From: Lachnospiraceae bacterium
GTDB lineage: Bacteria > Bacillota > Clostridia > Lachnospirales > Lachnospiraceae
Direction: 5' to 3'
Length of the DNA stretch: 48,766 nt
Assembly: GCA_022774505.1 (NCBI GenBank)
Contig: JALFLW010000025.1
Location: forward strand, 1 to 48,766
Part shown: positions 17,468 to 26,792 of the stretch, one piece after another
Layout: every line of letters starts with the position of its first letter
How positions within the stretch are numbered: the stretch's first letter is position 1
The notes under the pieces: generated by a model
What the model was told of the DNA's origin: nothing
Database searches by the model: none
Seen by the model: only the letters and a program-made list of their open reading frames with translations
Translations under genes and position numbers: made by a program

Positions 17468-17686
17468 ATGAAAAAAACGTATAAGATTGATGTGGACTGT
17501 GCAAACTGTGCTAACAAAATGGAGGAGGCTGCTAAGGCAACAGACGGTGTAAAGAGTGCAGTAGTCAATTTTATGACATTAAAGATGTCAGTTGAATTCG
17601 AAGAGGGCAGTGAGCCAAAGAGTGTAATGCAGGATGTTCTTAAGAATTGCAAAAAGGTTGAGGATGACTGTGAGATCTTCCTGTAA
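17468..17686 (+). CDS. Heavy-metal-associated (HMA) domain protein
   Basis: A 72-residue stand-alone ferredoxin-like metal-binding domain with the motif DCANCANKM (Cys11 and Cys14). It would bind a soft or transition metal in the cytoplasm and pass it to, or regulate, the ATPase encoded 26 bp downstream. That ATPase has no N-terminal HMA domain of its own. The ATG at 17468 has AGGATGG upstream; the ATG at 17456 lies too close to that site. Confidence 0.85.
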   Translation: MKKTYKIDVDCANCANKMEEAAKATDGVKSAVVNFMTLKMSVEFEEGSEPKSVMQDVLKNCKKVEDDCEIFL

Positions 17687-17712
17687 TCAATGAAAAGAAA
17701 TGAGGGAATCTT

Positions 17713-19584
17713 ATGACGAAGAAACAAAAAAAAGTATTGATACGGATCATTATCTCCGTAGTATTGATCGCAGTGATCTCTTTGCTGCCGGTGACAGGCT
17801 ATCTGCGTTTTGGACTGTTTATGATTCCTTATCTTGTGATTGGATATGACATTTTGCGCAAGGCATTAAAGGGGATAATGAACCATCAGGTGTTTGATGA
17901 AAATTTTCTGATGGCAGTTGCAACGATCGGAGCAATCGCCCTTGGAGATTATACAGAGGGTGTAGCGGTTATGCTTTTCTATCAGATAGGAGAGCTTTTT
18001 CAAAGCTATGCAGTTGGAAAAAGCCGCCGCAACATCAGTGATCTTATGGATATCCGGCCGGACTATGCCAATGTGGAAAAAGAAAATGGAGAGTTGGAGC
18101 AGGTAGATCCGGACGAAGTAGAGGTTGGAAATGTGATCGTGGTGCAGCCGGGGGAGAAAGTACCTATTGATGGTACTGTTTTGGAAGGAAGAAGCACATT
18201 AAACACCAGTGCCCTGACAGGAGAAAGTCTTCCAAGAGAAGTAGAGGCAGGGGACGAGATCATTAGTGGATGTATTAATATGACAGGGGTGCTTCGGATT
18301 AAGACTTCCAAAGAATTTGGAGAATCTACCGTATCAAAGATATTAGATATGGTAGAAAATGCAAGTTCCCGGAAATCACGTTCGGAGAATTTTATCTCCA
18401 AATTTGCACATTATTATACCCCGATCGTATGTTATAGTGCGGCAGCACTGGCAGTATTGCCGCCTCTTGTGAGCATGGCGTTTCTTCATATTCCCCCAAA
18501 CTGGGGAGAGTGGATCTTACGTGCTCTGACATTTTTAGTTATCAGCTGTCCGTGTGCGCTGGTTATCAGTATTCCGCTCAGCTTTTTTGCCGGGATTGGT
18601 GGTGCGAGCCGGGCAGGAGTGCTTGTAAAGGGTTCAAATTATATGGAGACACTGGCACAGACGAGTTGCGTGGTATTTGATAAGACAGGTACTCTGACAC
18701 AGGGAATATTTGCGGTATCTGCTGTACATCCTTCCGGGATTACAGAGGAACAGCTGTTGGAATATGCGGCACTGGCAGAGAGCTATTCCAGCCATCCTAT
18801 CAGTAAAAGCCTGCAGAAAGCTTATGGAAGAGTTATAGATAAGAGCCGTATCTGTGATGTGGAAGAAATCAGTGGAAATGGCGTCAAGGCAAAAGTTGAT
18901 GGGAAAGAGATTTCTGTCGGAAATGATAAGCTGATGAAAAAGCTGGGAGTTTCCTGCGAGGAGTCTGATGAGATCGGAACAGTAGTATATGTAGCTGTGG
19001 ATCAGAAATTTGCAGGAAGTATTTTGATCTCTGATCAGCCAAAGGCGACAGCGGCACAGGCAATCAGCGGATTGAAGAAGATGGGGATCAGAAAGCTTGT
19101 CATGCTCACCGGAGACCGCAGAAATGTTGCCGGACACACGGCAGACGAGCTGGGAATACCGGAATATTATGCAGAACTGCTCCCGGCGGATAAGGTCAGC
19201 GGTGTGGAGAAACTTTTGGGAGAGCAGAAAGCCAAAGAGAAACTGGCATTTGTGGGAGATGGGATCAATGATGCTCCGGTACTCTCAAGGGCGGATATCG
19301 GTATTGCAATGGGTGCCATGGGATCTGATGCAGCCATTGAGGCGGCAGACATTGTTTTGATGGATGATGACCCAATGAAGATCGTTAAGGCAATCCGTAT
19401 TGCCAGAAAATGTATCCGTATCGTATATGAAAATATTTATTTTGCCATTGGAATAAAAGTGATATGCCTGATTTTAGGTGCATTGGGTATTGCAAATATG
19501 TGGGCAGCGATATTTGCAGACGTAGGAGTGATGGTGCTTGCTGTATTAAATGCTATACGTGCGTTATCTGTAAAGAAACTGTAA
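17713..19584 (+). CDS. P1B-type ATPase, Zn/Cd/Pb exporter class
   Basis: A 623-residue metal pump. Actuator motif TGES (169-172), ion-binding CPC in transmembrane helix 6 (279-281), phosphorylation DKTGTLT (323-329) and hinge GDGINDAP are all present. The last helix pair has ADVGVMVLAVLNAIRAL; the Asp is characteristic of the Zn2+/Cd2+/Pb2+ (P1B-2) class. Most CadA/ZntA pumps carry an N-terminal HMA domain; here that domain is a separate gene. GAGGGA lies before the ATG. The CadC-like repressor follows. Confidence 0.92.
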   Translation: MTKKQKKVLIRIIISVVLIAVISLLPVTGYLRFGLFMIPYLVIGYDILRKALKGIMNHQVFDENFLMAVATIGAIALGDYTEGVAVMLFYQIGELFQSYAVGKSRRNISDLMDIRPDYANVEKENGELEQVDPDEVEVGNVIVVQPGEKVPIDGTVLEGRSTLNTSALTGESLPREVEAGDEIISGCINMTGVLRIKTSKEFGESTVSKILDMVENASSRKSRSENFISKFAHYYTPIVCYSAAALAVLPPLVSMAFLHIPPNWGEWILRALTFLVISCPCALVISIPLSFFAGIGGASRAGVLVKGSNYMETLAQTSCVVFDKTGTLTQGIFAVSAVHPSGITEEQLLEYAALAESYSSHPISKSLQKAYGRVIDKSRICDVEEISGNGVKAKVDGKEISVGNDKLMKKLGVSCEESDEIGTVVYVAVDQKFAGSILISDQPKATAAQAISGLKKMGIRKLVMLTGDRRNVAGHTADELGIPEYYAELLPADKVSGVEKLLGEQKAKEKLAFVGDGINDAPVLSRADIGIAMGAMGSDAAIEAADIVLMDDDPMKIVKAIRIARKCIRIVYENIYFAIGIKVICLILGALGIANMWAAIFADVGVMVLAVLNAIRALSVKKL

Positions 19585-19614
19585 TCTACTAAGATTTTCA
19601 GCACTTTCGATGGA

Positions 19615-19677
19615 TGTATACTTATAAGATATATTATGGGCTGCTTTCTGTCATTGGTGTGGGAAGGCTTAGTGATT
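19615..19677 (+). repeat. Degenerate intergenic repeat, copy C
   Basis: ATAAGATATATTATGGG and then TCATTGGTGTGGGAAGGCTTAGT align with copies A and B. It lies between the P1B ATPase and the CadC-like gene. The strand is open and in frame with the repressor here, but the repressor's own ribosome binding site and family start lie further downstream. Confidence 0.55.
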
Positions 19678-19695
19678 TGTTCGGGGAATATCAAC

Positions 19696-19724
19696 TTGAC
19701 ATCCCTCTGCGATTCCTACATACT
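19696..19724 (+). promoter_or_regulatory. Promoter of the CadC-like repressor gene
   Basis: A perfect TTGACA and CATACT with a 17-bp spacer. The repressor and murI can thus be transcribed separately from the ATPase. Confidence 0.55.
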
Positions 19725-19771
19725 AATATAGCGAATAATTTTAATGAATATTCGATTAGGAATCGAGGGGG
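19702..19771 (+). promoter_or_regulatory. Nested inverted repeats overlapping promoter and ribosome binding site
   Basis: CGATTCCTA (19710-19718) pairs with TAGGAATCG (19757-19765). Inside, CGAATA (19732) pairs with TATTCG (19749). The outer arm can extend so that CCCTC faces the AGGGG of the ribosome binding site. It could be a DNA operator, an RNA hairpin masking the site, or both. Confidence 0.5.
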
Positions 19772-19778
19772 ATTTTTT

Positions 19779-20147
19779 ATGAAGCAGGAACATGTTGAGC
19801 TGGATTGTTGTGAAGGCGTTGAGGTTCATCAGGAATTGTTGGATATAGTGAATGAAAAATTACCGCCGGAGGAAATATTATATGATCTGGCGGAACTGTT
19901 TAAAATATTTGGAGATTCTACGAGAATAAGGATTCTTTTTGTCCTTTTTGAGTCGGAGGTCTGTGTATGCGATCTGGCAGCTGCACTGAATATGACGCAG
20001 TCTGCCGTTTCCCATCAGCTGCGTATTTTGAAACAGAATAAGCTGGTGCACAGCCGCAGAGAAGGGAAATCTGTGTTTTATTCACTCGCGGATGCCCATG
20101 TCAGGACGATTATAAATCAGGGTCTTGAGCATGTTGAGGAGGATTGA
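19779..20147 (+). CDS. CadC/SmtB-like metal-sensing repressor (ArsR family)
   Basis: A 122-residue winged-helix regulator. The helix-turn-helix is VCVCDLAAALNMTQSAVSHQLRIL-like, spanning about 61-84. It carries the cysteines of a CadC-type site (Cys10 and Cys11 at the N-terminus, Cys62 and Cys64 in the VCVCD segment). It also carries the helix-5 zinc pattern Asp105-x-His107-x10-His118-x2-Glu121. It should release DNA on binding Cd, Pb or Zn and so induce the upstream pump. The ATG at 19779 follows GAGGGGG; the frame is open further upstream but lacks a site. Confidence 0.92.
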   Translation: MKQEHVELDCCEGVEVHQELLDIVNEKLPPEEILYDLAELFKIFGDSTRIRILFVLFESEVCVCDLAAALNMTQSAVSHQLRILKQNKLVHSRREGKSVFYSLADAHVRTIINQGLEHVEED

Positions 20148-20950
20148 TGAATATGATCGCAGACGAGAAACAGAAGCGGCAGAGTGCTCCTATTGGTGTA
20201 TTTGATTCCGGCATGGGAGGAATCAGTGTATTGCGGGAGCTGGTGAAAGTAATGCCTCATGAGGATTTTATATATTTCGGGGATTCTGTCAATGCTCCCT
20301 ATGGGACGAAACCGACGGATCAGATCCGGGAGTTGACGATCCGGCATGTAGAGAATCTTATGAAAGAGGGAGCAAAGGGGATTGTCGTAGCCTGCAATAC
20401 AGCGACGAGTGCAGCGGTTGCAGTGCTTCGCAAAATGTATCCCAAACTGCCTCTGGTGGGGATCGAGCCGGCTATAAAACCGGCTGCAGTGGAGAGACCG
20501 GGGGCACGTATCGTTGTGATGGCAACCCCTATGACAATACGTCAGGAAAAATTCTGCAGGTTAATGGCCCGGTATGAAGATAAGATACATATAGTTCCCC
20601 TGCCATGTCCCGGACTTATGGAGTTTGTGGAACGGGGAGATTTAGATGGAGAGGATCTGCAGGAATATCTGACAAAGCTTTTATCGCAGGTTGACGGGGA
20701 GCCGATTGATGGGATCGTGCTGGGATGTACGCATTATCCTTTTGTACGCGAGATGATCCAAAGTATTGTGGGAAACAGTGTAACCATTTATGATGGCGGT
20801 CCCGGCACAGCCAGAGAGATGAAGAGACGTCTTGGAGAAAGTGATCTCCTCAATAAAAAACAGGAAAAAGGTACTGTGAAATTTTATAACAGCCGGAATA
20901 CGGAGGAAGAGATACAGTTGTGTCGTTCGCTGTTTCTTCATGGTAAATAA
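20147..20950 (+). CDS. murI: Glutamate racemase
   Basis: Makes D-glutamate for peptidoglycan. The 267 residues carry IGVFDSGMGGISVL, the two catalytic cysteines in ACNTATSAA and LGCTHYPF, and FGDSVNAPYGTK. The ATG overlaps the last base of the repressor stop (TGATG), with GAGGAGG five bases upstream, so its expression is coupled to the metal-responsive repressor. That is an unexpected pairing. A strong terminator follows. Confidence 0.96.
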   Translation: MNMIADEKQKRQSAPIGVFDSGMGGISVLRELVKVMPHEDFIYFGDSVNAPYGTKPTDQIRELTIRHVENLMKEGAKGIVVACNTATSAAVAVLRKMYPKLPLVGIEPAIKPAAVERPGARIVVMATPMTIRQEKFCRLMARYEDKIHIVPLPCPGLMEFVERGDLDGEDLQEYLTKLLSQVDGEPIDGIVLGCTHYPFVREMIQSIVGNSVTIYDGGPGTAREMKRRLGESDLLNKKQEKGTVKFYNSRNTEEEIQLCRSLFLHGK

Positions 20951-21011
20951 AGATATTTTGCCGTGGACAGATTATGCAATGATGCGAAAAACACAGTATA
21001 AATAAGACAAT

Positions 21012-21055
21012 AAAACAGGCAGCGGATAAGTTCAAACTTATTTGCTGCCTGTTTT
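21012..21055. terminator. Bidirectional intrinsic terminator
   Basis: AAAACAGGCAGC...AAGTT pairs with AACTT...GCTGCCTGTTTT around a 2-base loop. It serves murI and the convergent Ig-like protein gene. Confidence 0.93.
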
Positions 21056-21066
21056 GAAAAAAGAGA

Positions 21067-21720
21067 TTAATTATTTTTTTCGGCTTTTACTTTGTCCCTC
21101 ACGATGATCTTACAGATGGAAGTACGTCCGTTTTTTATGGTAGCGGCGATCAGAGCCGTTCCCTTGGTATGTGCAGTGACTTTGCCGGCGGCAGTTACTG
21201 TCGCCACATCAGGGTTTGATGATGTGAATGATGGAATTTCTGCTGTAATACTTGGTCTTAGGGTATACTGTAATTTGCGTTTGGCATTTTGCCGCATCTT
21301 TATAGATTTGCGGTTAAATCTCACACTGGTAGCCCTTGGTGAAACGAAGATCCTGCAGGTCAGGGTAGTGGTGCTGCTGTTAAAAAACAGAAATCCCTTT
21401 TCCTTTATTTTTACAGTGATCGTGGCTTTTCCAACGGATTCACCGGTACATTTGCGGCTGTTCTCGTCATCCCCGGAGGAGATAGATACGATAGAGCTGT
21501 CATTGCTTTTAAAGGAAACCTCCTCATCGGTAACACCATCTATCGTCAGTGTTGAGCTTTCGTTTAGGAGCAGATCCTCAGAGATCATATTTAATGAATA
21601 CTTAGAGGAAGTCTCTGTCTTGCGGCGCTTAGATTTGGCAGCTGAAACAGAGGTAGTATTCGTCAATAGAGACACTAACAGCAGTAAAGCCAAAACCTGG
21701 AATTTGTTTGCTCTTTGCAT
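21067..21720 (-). CDS. Secreted protein with bacterial Ig-like (BIG2-type) domains
   Basis: A 217-residue exported protein: signal peptide (VLALLLLVSLLTNTTSVSA), a Lys/Arg-rich linker, then two Ig-like stretches. The second has the BIG2 signature (FTSSNPDVATVTAAGKVTAHTKGTA). Such domains occur in surface adhesins and cell-wall proteins; no anchor motif is visible. I chose the ATG at 21720 because the signal peptide starts there. Its ribosome binding site is weak (AAAGG more than ten bases away), so a start at 21768 is possible. Confidence 0.8.
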   Translation of the reverse strand: MQRANKFQVLALLLLVSLLTNTTSVSAAKSKRRKTETSSKYSLNMISEDLLLNESSTLTIDGVTDEEVSFKSNDSSIVSISSGDDENSRKCTGESVGKATITVKIKEKGFLFFNSSTTTLTCRIFVSPRATSVRFNRKSIKMRQNAKRKLQYTLRPSITAEIPSFTSSNPDVATVTAAGKVTAHTKGTALIAATIKNGRTSICKIIVRDKVKAEKNN

Positions 21721-21968
21721 AATATAACCATGCCTTTCTGTCTGGGTAGAATGATTTGTTCTACACATATATTTATTTTACACTATCAGCATAAAGGGGA
21801 TACATGGCAAAAACATGGCATCATTTAATAAAAAATGACATATTTTTTTCCAATTTATATGGTAAACTATGTATAAATGATGAAAATTTCCCGGACAGAA
21901 TATGTCCGGCAGCACCGAAAGTTCTTATGCCGGGAGGTTTAAGCAGACGATTCAAGAGGAGGAAGACG

Positions 21969-22667
21969 ATGCAGTACATATTAATCGCTGATGACAATAA
22001 GGATATTACAGATATTTTATCTGCGTATGTGCAGAAGGAGGGCTATACCCCGGTTATTGCAAAGGATGGACTGGAGGCGGAGCGTGTTTTTGAAGAATAT
22101 CATCCGGCAGCTATTTTATTGGATGTAATGATGCCTCTCAAGGATGGCTATGAGGTCTGCAGGTCTATCCGCAGGGAGTCGAGTGTGCCAATTATCCTGA
22201 TCACAGCAAGAGGAGAGGATTATGACAAGATCATGGGACTGGACATTGGAGCGGATGATTATATCGTAAAGCCATTCAGTCCGGGTGAGGTGATGGCAAG
22301 ACTCAGGGCGGTACTCAGAAGGATCACGCCACCGAAGCAGGAGAAGGAGCAGGATGGGATCATACGGCTGAAAAATTTATATATTAATCTGGAGGAATAT
22401 ACTTTTAAAGTGGATGGCAAGCGCATCCCGCTGACCAAGAAAGAGATTGAGACAATGTGGACTTTGGCAGGACATCCGAATAAAGTATTTACAAGGGATA
22501 ATCTTTTGGACAGCCTGTGGGGGTATGATTATTACGGGGACAGCAGAACCGTGGATTCGCATATTAAAAGACTGCGTTCTAAGCTCGACTCTGTGGAACA
22601 TCCTGACTGGGGGATAAAAACCATCTGGGGAGTAGGATATAAGTTTGAAGTGAATGATGCGGATTGA
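21969..22667 (+). CDS. OmpR/PhoB-family response regulator
   Basis: A 232-residue regulator with receiver acidic pocket ADDN (7-10), Asp52 in LLDVMMPLKDG, Lys in IVKPF, and a winged helix ending SRTVDSHIKRLRSKL and GVGYKFE. The ATG at 21969 follows GAGGAGG. The kinase gene begins 13 bp after its stop. It is closely similar in layout to the regulator at 3540, suggesting a duplicated type of system. Confidence 0.94.
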   Translation: MQYILIADDNKDITDILSAYVQKEGYTPVIAKDGLEAERVFEEYHPAAILLDVMMPLKDGYEVCRSIRRESSVPIILITARGEDYDKIMGLDIGADDYIVKPFSPGEVMARLRAVLRRITPPKQEKEQDGIIRLKNLYINLEEYTFKVDGKRIPLTKKEIETMWTLAGHPNKVFTRDNLLDSLWGYDYYGDSRTVDSHIKRLRSKLDSVEHPDWGIKTIWGVGYKFEVNDAD

Positions 22668-22680
22668 CAGGAGAGAAAAA

Positions 22681-24195
22681 ATGAAGCGTTTACTGAGAAT
22701 GTTTCGAAGGAATGACATTATCATACGCATATATTTGTCATTTATCATTGTTTTGGCAGTAACAGTGCTGTTGATAGGAACTATCTTTTTAAAATTATAT
22801 GAAAATAATTATATGCAGTCTTATACAGAAACATTGAGTAAGCAGAGTACAGTTATTGCGAAGCGGGTGGGAAAACTTGCCAGCCGCGGAAAGAAAGACC
22901 GTTTTTCTAAATATTCTTTGGATATTGATGAATTGCAGAGGGCGGATGAGGTGGATGTATGGATCGTGAGGAACGAGGACAGCGAGACACCTTTGCCTGC
23001 TGAATTTACAAATGCGGATACGGATAGTCTGACAAAAGAGATGTATCAGGTGTTAGATCAGGCATTTGCCGGGGAGATCTCGCATAATTCCAATTTTGAT
23101 AAGGTCTATGGCATGGTCATTCTGAGAGTGGCTACACCGATCTATATGAAAGAAAAGAATGGTGAGGCTGCGGGAGCCGTTATGATGGTCAGTATGCTGG
23201 ACCGGCAGCAGATGGGAGTGAGACAGGGAAAATATCTGCTGACGCTTAGTGCGGCAGTGGCGCTGATCATTTCCTATATTATAGCAATAGGGGCTTCCAG
23301 GTATTTATCACGACCATTGGGAAAGATTAAAAAAGACATTATGCGTCTGGTAGACGGCGATTACAGTGAAAAGAAGATCATAAACAGAAATACACAGCTG
23401 GGGCAGCTGGAAAATGCATTAGACATATTGGCGGGGCGTCTTCGGCAGATCAATCAGGAACGGGAGAATCTGGACCGTGTGCGACAGGACTTTTTTGCCA
23501 ATGTGTCGCATGAACTCAGGACACCGATCACGGTCTTAAGAGGGTATTCGGAGGCATTGGCAGATGGTGTAGTGACAGGCACAGAGCAGGAACAGGAGTA
23601 TTATCAACGGATGGTACAGGAATGTCAGGGGATGGAGCGTTTGGTGGGAGATCTGTTTATTTTGTCAAAGATGCAGAATCCTGATTTTCAGATTGAAAAA
23701 GAGCCGGTCAGTCTCATACAGATCTTTGAGGATGTCGTAAGACATGGACGTGTTTTGGGACAGGCTAAAGGAATATCGGTGACAATTTCCCAGCCTCAGG
23801 AGCAGCCTTGTCTGATCATGGGAGATTATGACAGGTTACGGCAGATGTTTTTGATCATTGTGGATAATGCGGTGAAATTTTCCTATGAAAACGGAACAAT
23901 AGAAATATCATTAAAAAGGCAGAAACAGGCGGATGAAAATATAAAGCTGCTCGTCGGGATCACGGATCATGGAATCGGTATTTCCGAAGAACAGCTTCCA
24001 TATATCTTTGAAAAATTCTATACATCAAAGCTCAGACAAAATCAGAATGGAACAGGGCTTGGACTGATGATTGCCAAACAGATCGCCCTGCGCCATGGTG
24101 GAGATATCTCGGTGGAGAGCAGACCGGGAGAGGGGACGACATTTTTCTTTGAATTTATGGAATGTTCCATTGAAGCCGCTGAAAGCGGATTATAA
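22681..24195 (+). CDS. Sensor histidine kinase
   Basis: A 504-residue kinase: TM1 about 17-37, an extracytoplasmic domain about 40-184, TM2 about 185-205, HAMP (SRPLGKIKKDIMRLVDGDYS), the His277 box ANVSHELRTPIT, N box IVDNAVKFSYENG, DHGIGISEEQLPYIFEKFY and GTGLGLMIAKQI. The ATG at 22681 follows GGAGAG. It is the partner of the regulator just upstream. Its last 6 bp overlap the convergent hemL stop, with no terminator between them. Confidence 0.93.
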   Translation: MKRLLRMFRRNDIIIRIYLSFIIVLAVTVLLIGTIFLKLYENNYMQSYTETLSKQSTVIAKRVGKLASRGKKDRFSKYSLDIDELQRADEVDVWIVRNEDSETPLPAEFTNADTDSLTKEMYQVLDQAFAGEISHNSNFDKVYGMVILRVATPIYMKEKNGEAAGAVMMVSMLDRQQMGVRQGKYLLTLSAAVALIISYIIAIGASRYLSRPLGKIKKDIMRLVDGDYSEKKIINRNTQLGQLENALDILAGRLRQINQERENLDRVRQDFFANVSHELRTPITVLRGYSEALADGVVTGTEQEQEYYQRMVQECQGMERLVGDLFILSKMQNPDFQIEKEPVSLIQIFEDVVRHGRVLGQAKGISVTISQPQEQPCLIMGDYDRLRQMFLIIVDNAVKFSYENGTIEISLKRQKQADENIKLLVGITDHGIGISEEQLPYIFEKFYTSKLRQNQNGTGLGLMIAKQIALRHGGDISVESRPGEGTTFFFEFMECSIEAAESGL

Positions 24196-25461
24196 GCTCT
24201 CACTGACGGCATCCAGCGTCTGTGCGATATCCTGACTTGTATGGGCGAGGGAGAGGAACATAGCTTCAAACTGAGCCGGTGCAATATAGATCCCGCGGGA
24301 AATCATTTTATTGCAGTAACGGGCATAGGCCTTTACATCGGAGGATTTTGCAGAGCTATAATCAGTAACCGGTTTTTCGGTAAAGAACAGACTGCCGATA
24401 GAACCGATATGATTTACCTGCCACGGCAGATTTTTCTGACGAAGGATTTTTATAATGCTATTGAAGAAATCATCAGACTTTTTGTTCAACTCGGTATAAA
24501 ATTCAGGATGTTCCTTTAAAAGGGTAAGTTGTGTGATACCGGCCGCCATTGCAACCGGGTTGCCGCTGAGTGTTCCGGCCTGGTAGACATTTCCTACAGG
24601 GGATATCAGTTCCATGATATCCCGGCGGCCACCGTAGGCTCCTACGGGCATACCGGCTCCGATAATCTTGCCAAAGGTTGTCAGGTCTGGAGTGATACCA
24701 AAGTATCCCTGGGCTCCCTGCAGGGAAAGACGGAATCCGGTGATCACCTCATCAAAGATCAATATACTGCCATACCGGTCACAGATATCCCTGAGTTCCT
24801 GCAAAAAATTTTCCTGTGGAAGAACCACTCCCATATTAGCAGCTACAGGCTCTACGATCACGGCAGCAATCTCTTCTCCAAATTTATCAAATAAAAGGCG
24901 GACACTCTCCGGATTATTGTATTCTGCTGTCAGGGTGTCGCTTGTGACAGAGGAAGGGACACCGGAGCTGTCCGGTACACCGGCGGTCATTACACCGGAA
25001 CCGGCTTTTACTAAAAGTCCATCGGAATGACCATGATAGCAGCCTGTGAATTTTATGATCTTGTCTCTTTTGGTATATCCTCTGGCTGCACGGATAGCAC
25101 TCATCACGGCTTCCGTACCGGAATTTACCATTCTGACCATGTCTATAGAAGGTACGATGTCACAGATCAGCTTTGCCATAACAACTTCCGCTTTGGTAGC
25201 GGCACCAAAGCTTAATCCTTTGTCGCAGGCATCGATCACTGCCTGTCTGACGTCGGGATGATTGTGTCCCAGGATCATAGGTCCCCAGGAACCAATGTAA
25301 TCAATATATCTTTGTCCGTCTTCATCCCACATATACGCTTTATCAGCTTTTGTAATAAAACGGGGAGTAGTACCGATGGATCCGAAGGCACGGACCGGTG
25401 AATTTACGCCTCCCGGGATGTATCTGACAGCTTCTTTAAAAAGTGTTTCTGATTGATTCAT
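24190..25461 (-). CDS. hemL: Glutamate-1-semialdehyde 2,1-aminomutase
   Basis: PLP enzyme that turns glutamate-1-semialdehyde into 5-aminolevulinate, the step after HemA in the C5 pathway. The 423 residues include GGVNSPVRAFG, MVNSGTEAVMSAIR, CYHGHSDGLLVKAGSG, IFDEVITGFR and the PLP-lysine motif TFGKIIGAGMPVG. The ATG has AAGGAGGG upstream. It starts only 17 bp after the GHKL kinase stop, so it appears to be the last gene of the LytTR/GHKL operon rather than of the hemACD operon. Confidence 0.96.
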   Translation of the reverse strand: MNQSETLFKEAVRYIPGGVNSPVRAFGSIGTTPRFITKADKAYMWDEDGQRYIDYIGSWGPMILGHNHPDVRQAVIDACDKGLSFGAATKAEVVMAKLICDIVPSIDMVRMVNSGTEAVMSAIRAARGYTKRDKIIKFTGCYHGHSDGLLVKAGSGVMTAGVPDSSGVPSSVTSDTLTAEYNNPESVRLLFDKFGEEIAAVIVEPVAANMGVVLPQENFLQELRDICDRYGSILIFDEVITGFRLSLQGAQGYFGITPDLTTFGKIIGAGMPVGAYGGRRDIMELISPVGNVYQAGTLSGNPVAMAAGITQLTLLKEHPEFYTELNKKSDDFFNSIIKILRQKNLPWQVNHIGSIGSLFFTEKPVTDYSSAKSSDVKAYARYCNKMISRGIYIAPAQFEAMFLSLAHTSQDIAQTLDAVSESL

Positions 25462-25478
25462 TGAATGATCCCTCCTTT

Positions 25479-26792
25479 TTAAATTTCTACTTCAAAATAT
25501 ATATATTGTTTTGGCTCAGTAATGTCATTATTATTTGGGTGGCTGTTGCCTACGGTAATAGAGCCATGATATTTATCGACAAAAGATTTCAAAAGAGACA
25601 GGCCGAATCCATGTCCGGTATAATCTTTTTTGGTAGTGTAGCACGGAGAAAAGATATCATGTACAAACTTTCCGGTTGCAAGTGGACCGGGGTTTTCTAC
25701 ATTGATATAGAAGATACTGTTTTCGGCAGTACGTTTTCCGAGAGTGACATAGATAATATCCGTTTCTCCTGACGCTTCCAGAGCATTATCAATAAGGATA
25801 CCGGTGATGTCGACAATTTCCGTGTCAGAACAGGGACTTTTGTAGCTGTAGCTGTTGACATGGACCACCAGCTGTTTTCCGGAGGACTTTGCTTCATGGA
25901 ATTTGCAGTATAAAAGACTGGCCAAAAGCTTATTTTCAATATGCAGAAATGAATACGATTCATTATCGACAATATTTTCGTCAAAATTAGAATAGCTTTT
26001 TAATGCATGGCACAGAGAATCATAATCGTCATAAGAGTCTGCCAGATGTATCAGGGAAGCAATCTGATTGTTGTATAAATGATGCTGTTTCTGAATATTT
26101 TGGATCATGTCATTCAGGATCGGCATATACGTTTCATAGTCCCTGATAGCTTGTTTGCGGCGCAGATCAGACCAGCTCTGGATAACGATCAGGACGCCGA
26201 GAAAGGTAAAAATCGCAATAGATGCAAGAGTGGGCATCAAAAGACCCAGGCTGACATCGCTGTACCGCAGTGAGATGGAAGAAAGGACCAGCAGGATAAT
26301 GATCAGGATCAGTGAAGTGGAATACGAGATGTTTTCCAGAGAATTCATCCATTTGCCTGCCGGAAGCAGACGGAGCACGGGAATAAGCAGTGCTACCCCG
26401 AAGACCACTATTGATAAAGAGACAGGATCATCATATCCGTTTATATCGCATGGAATACGAAGCACATTATACAGCAGGAGAAAAAAGCACTGACATAAGG
26501 TTTCTAATAAATAACCGCATACCACGATATTAAGACTCTGGCTGATGGATTTTGATGTATTAAAATGTATAAAGAAAAAATACAGACTGAGGATCAGAAA
26601 TAGTCCGACCACTACCCAGTCATTATCGTAATATTGGATGACTATGGTAGCAATATATAAAATAATAAAGCTTATGCCGGTAGGAAGCAGCCTTTTTTTC
26701 TGTAGGCTTAATTCGCCTGCAAGATACAGCATAGCGGCAGCATATCCTGAAATCTGAATAAAATTTACAAGTAGATAAAGTAGAAAAAACAT
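25479..26792 (-). CDS. AgrC-like GHKL sensor histidine kinase
   Basis: A 437-residue membrane kinase with about six N-terminal helices (residues 1-205). A DHp helix follows with HHLYNNQIASL; His238 and Asn242 match the H-x3-N pattern of AgrC/CitA-type kinases, although the usual Asp after His is Leu. The GHKL ATPase domain has ILIDNALEAS, NVENPGP and GHGFGLSLLKSFVDKYHG. The ATG at 26792 has GAGG six bases upstream; the ATG at 26804 lacks one. It lies between the LytTR regulator and hemL. No agrB or agrD gene was found nearby. Confidence 0.88.
   Translation of the reverse strand: MFFLLYLLVNFIQISGYAAAMLYLAGELSLQKKRLLPTGISFIILYIATIVIQYYDNDWVVVGLFLILSLYFFFIHFNTSKSISQSLNIVVCGYLLETLCQCFFLLLYNVLRIPCDINGYDDPVSLSIVVFGVALLIPVLRLLPAGKWMNSLENISYSTSLILIIILLVLSSISLRYSDVSLGLLMPTLASIAIFTFLGVLIVIQSWSDLRRKQAIRDYETYMPILNDMIQNIQKQHHLYNNQIASLIHLADSYDDYDSLCHALKSYSNFDENIVDNESYSFLHIENKLLASLLYCKFHEAKSSGKQLVVHVNSYSYKSPCSDTEIVDITGILIDNALEASGETDIIYVTLGKRTAENSIFYINVENPGPLATGKFVHDIFSPCYTTKKDYTGHGFGLSLLKSFVDKYHGSITVGNSHPNNNDITEPKQYIYFEVEI

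Noticed and set aside
19614-19778. N-terminal extension of the CadC-like repressor (55 extra residues).
   Set aside because: It reads through repeat copy C and the promoter/hairpin region, lacks a ribosome binding site, and the family start lies at 19779.
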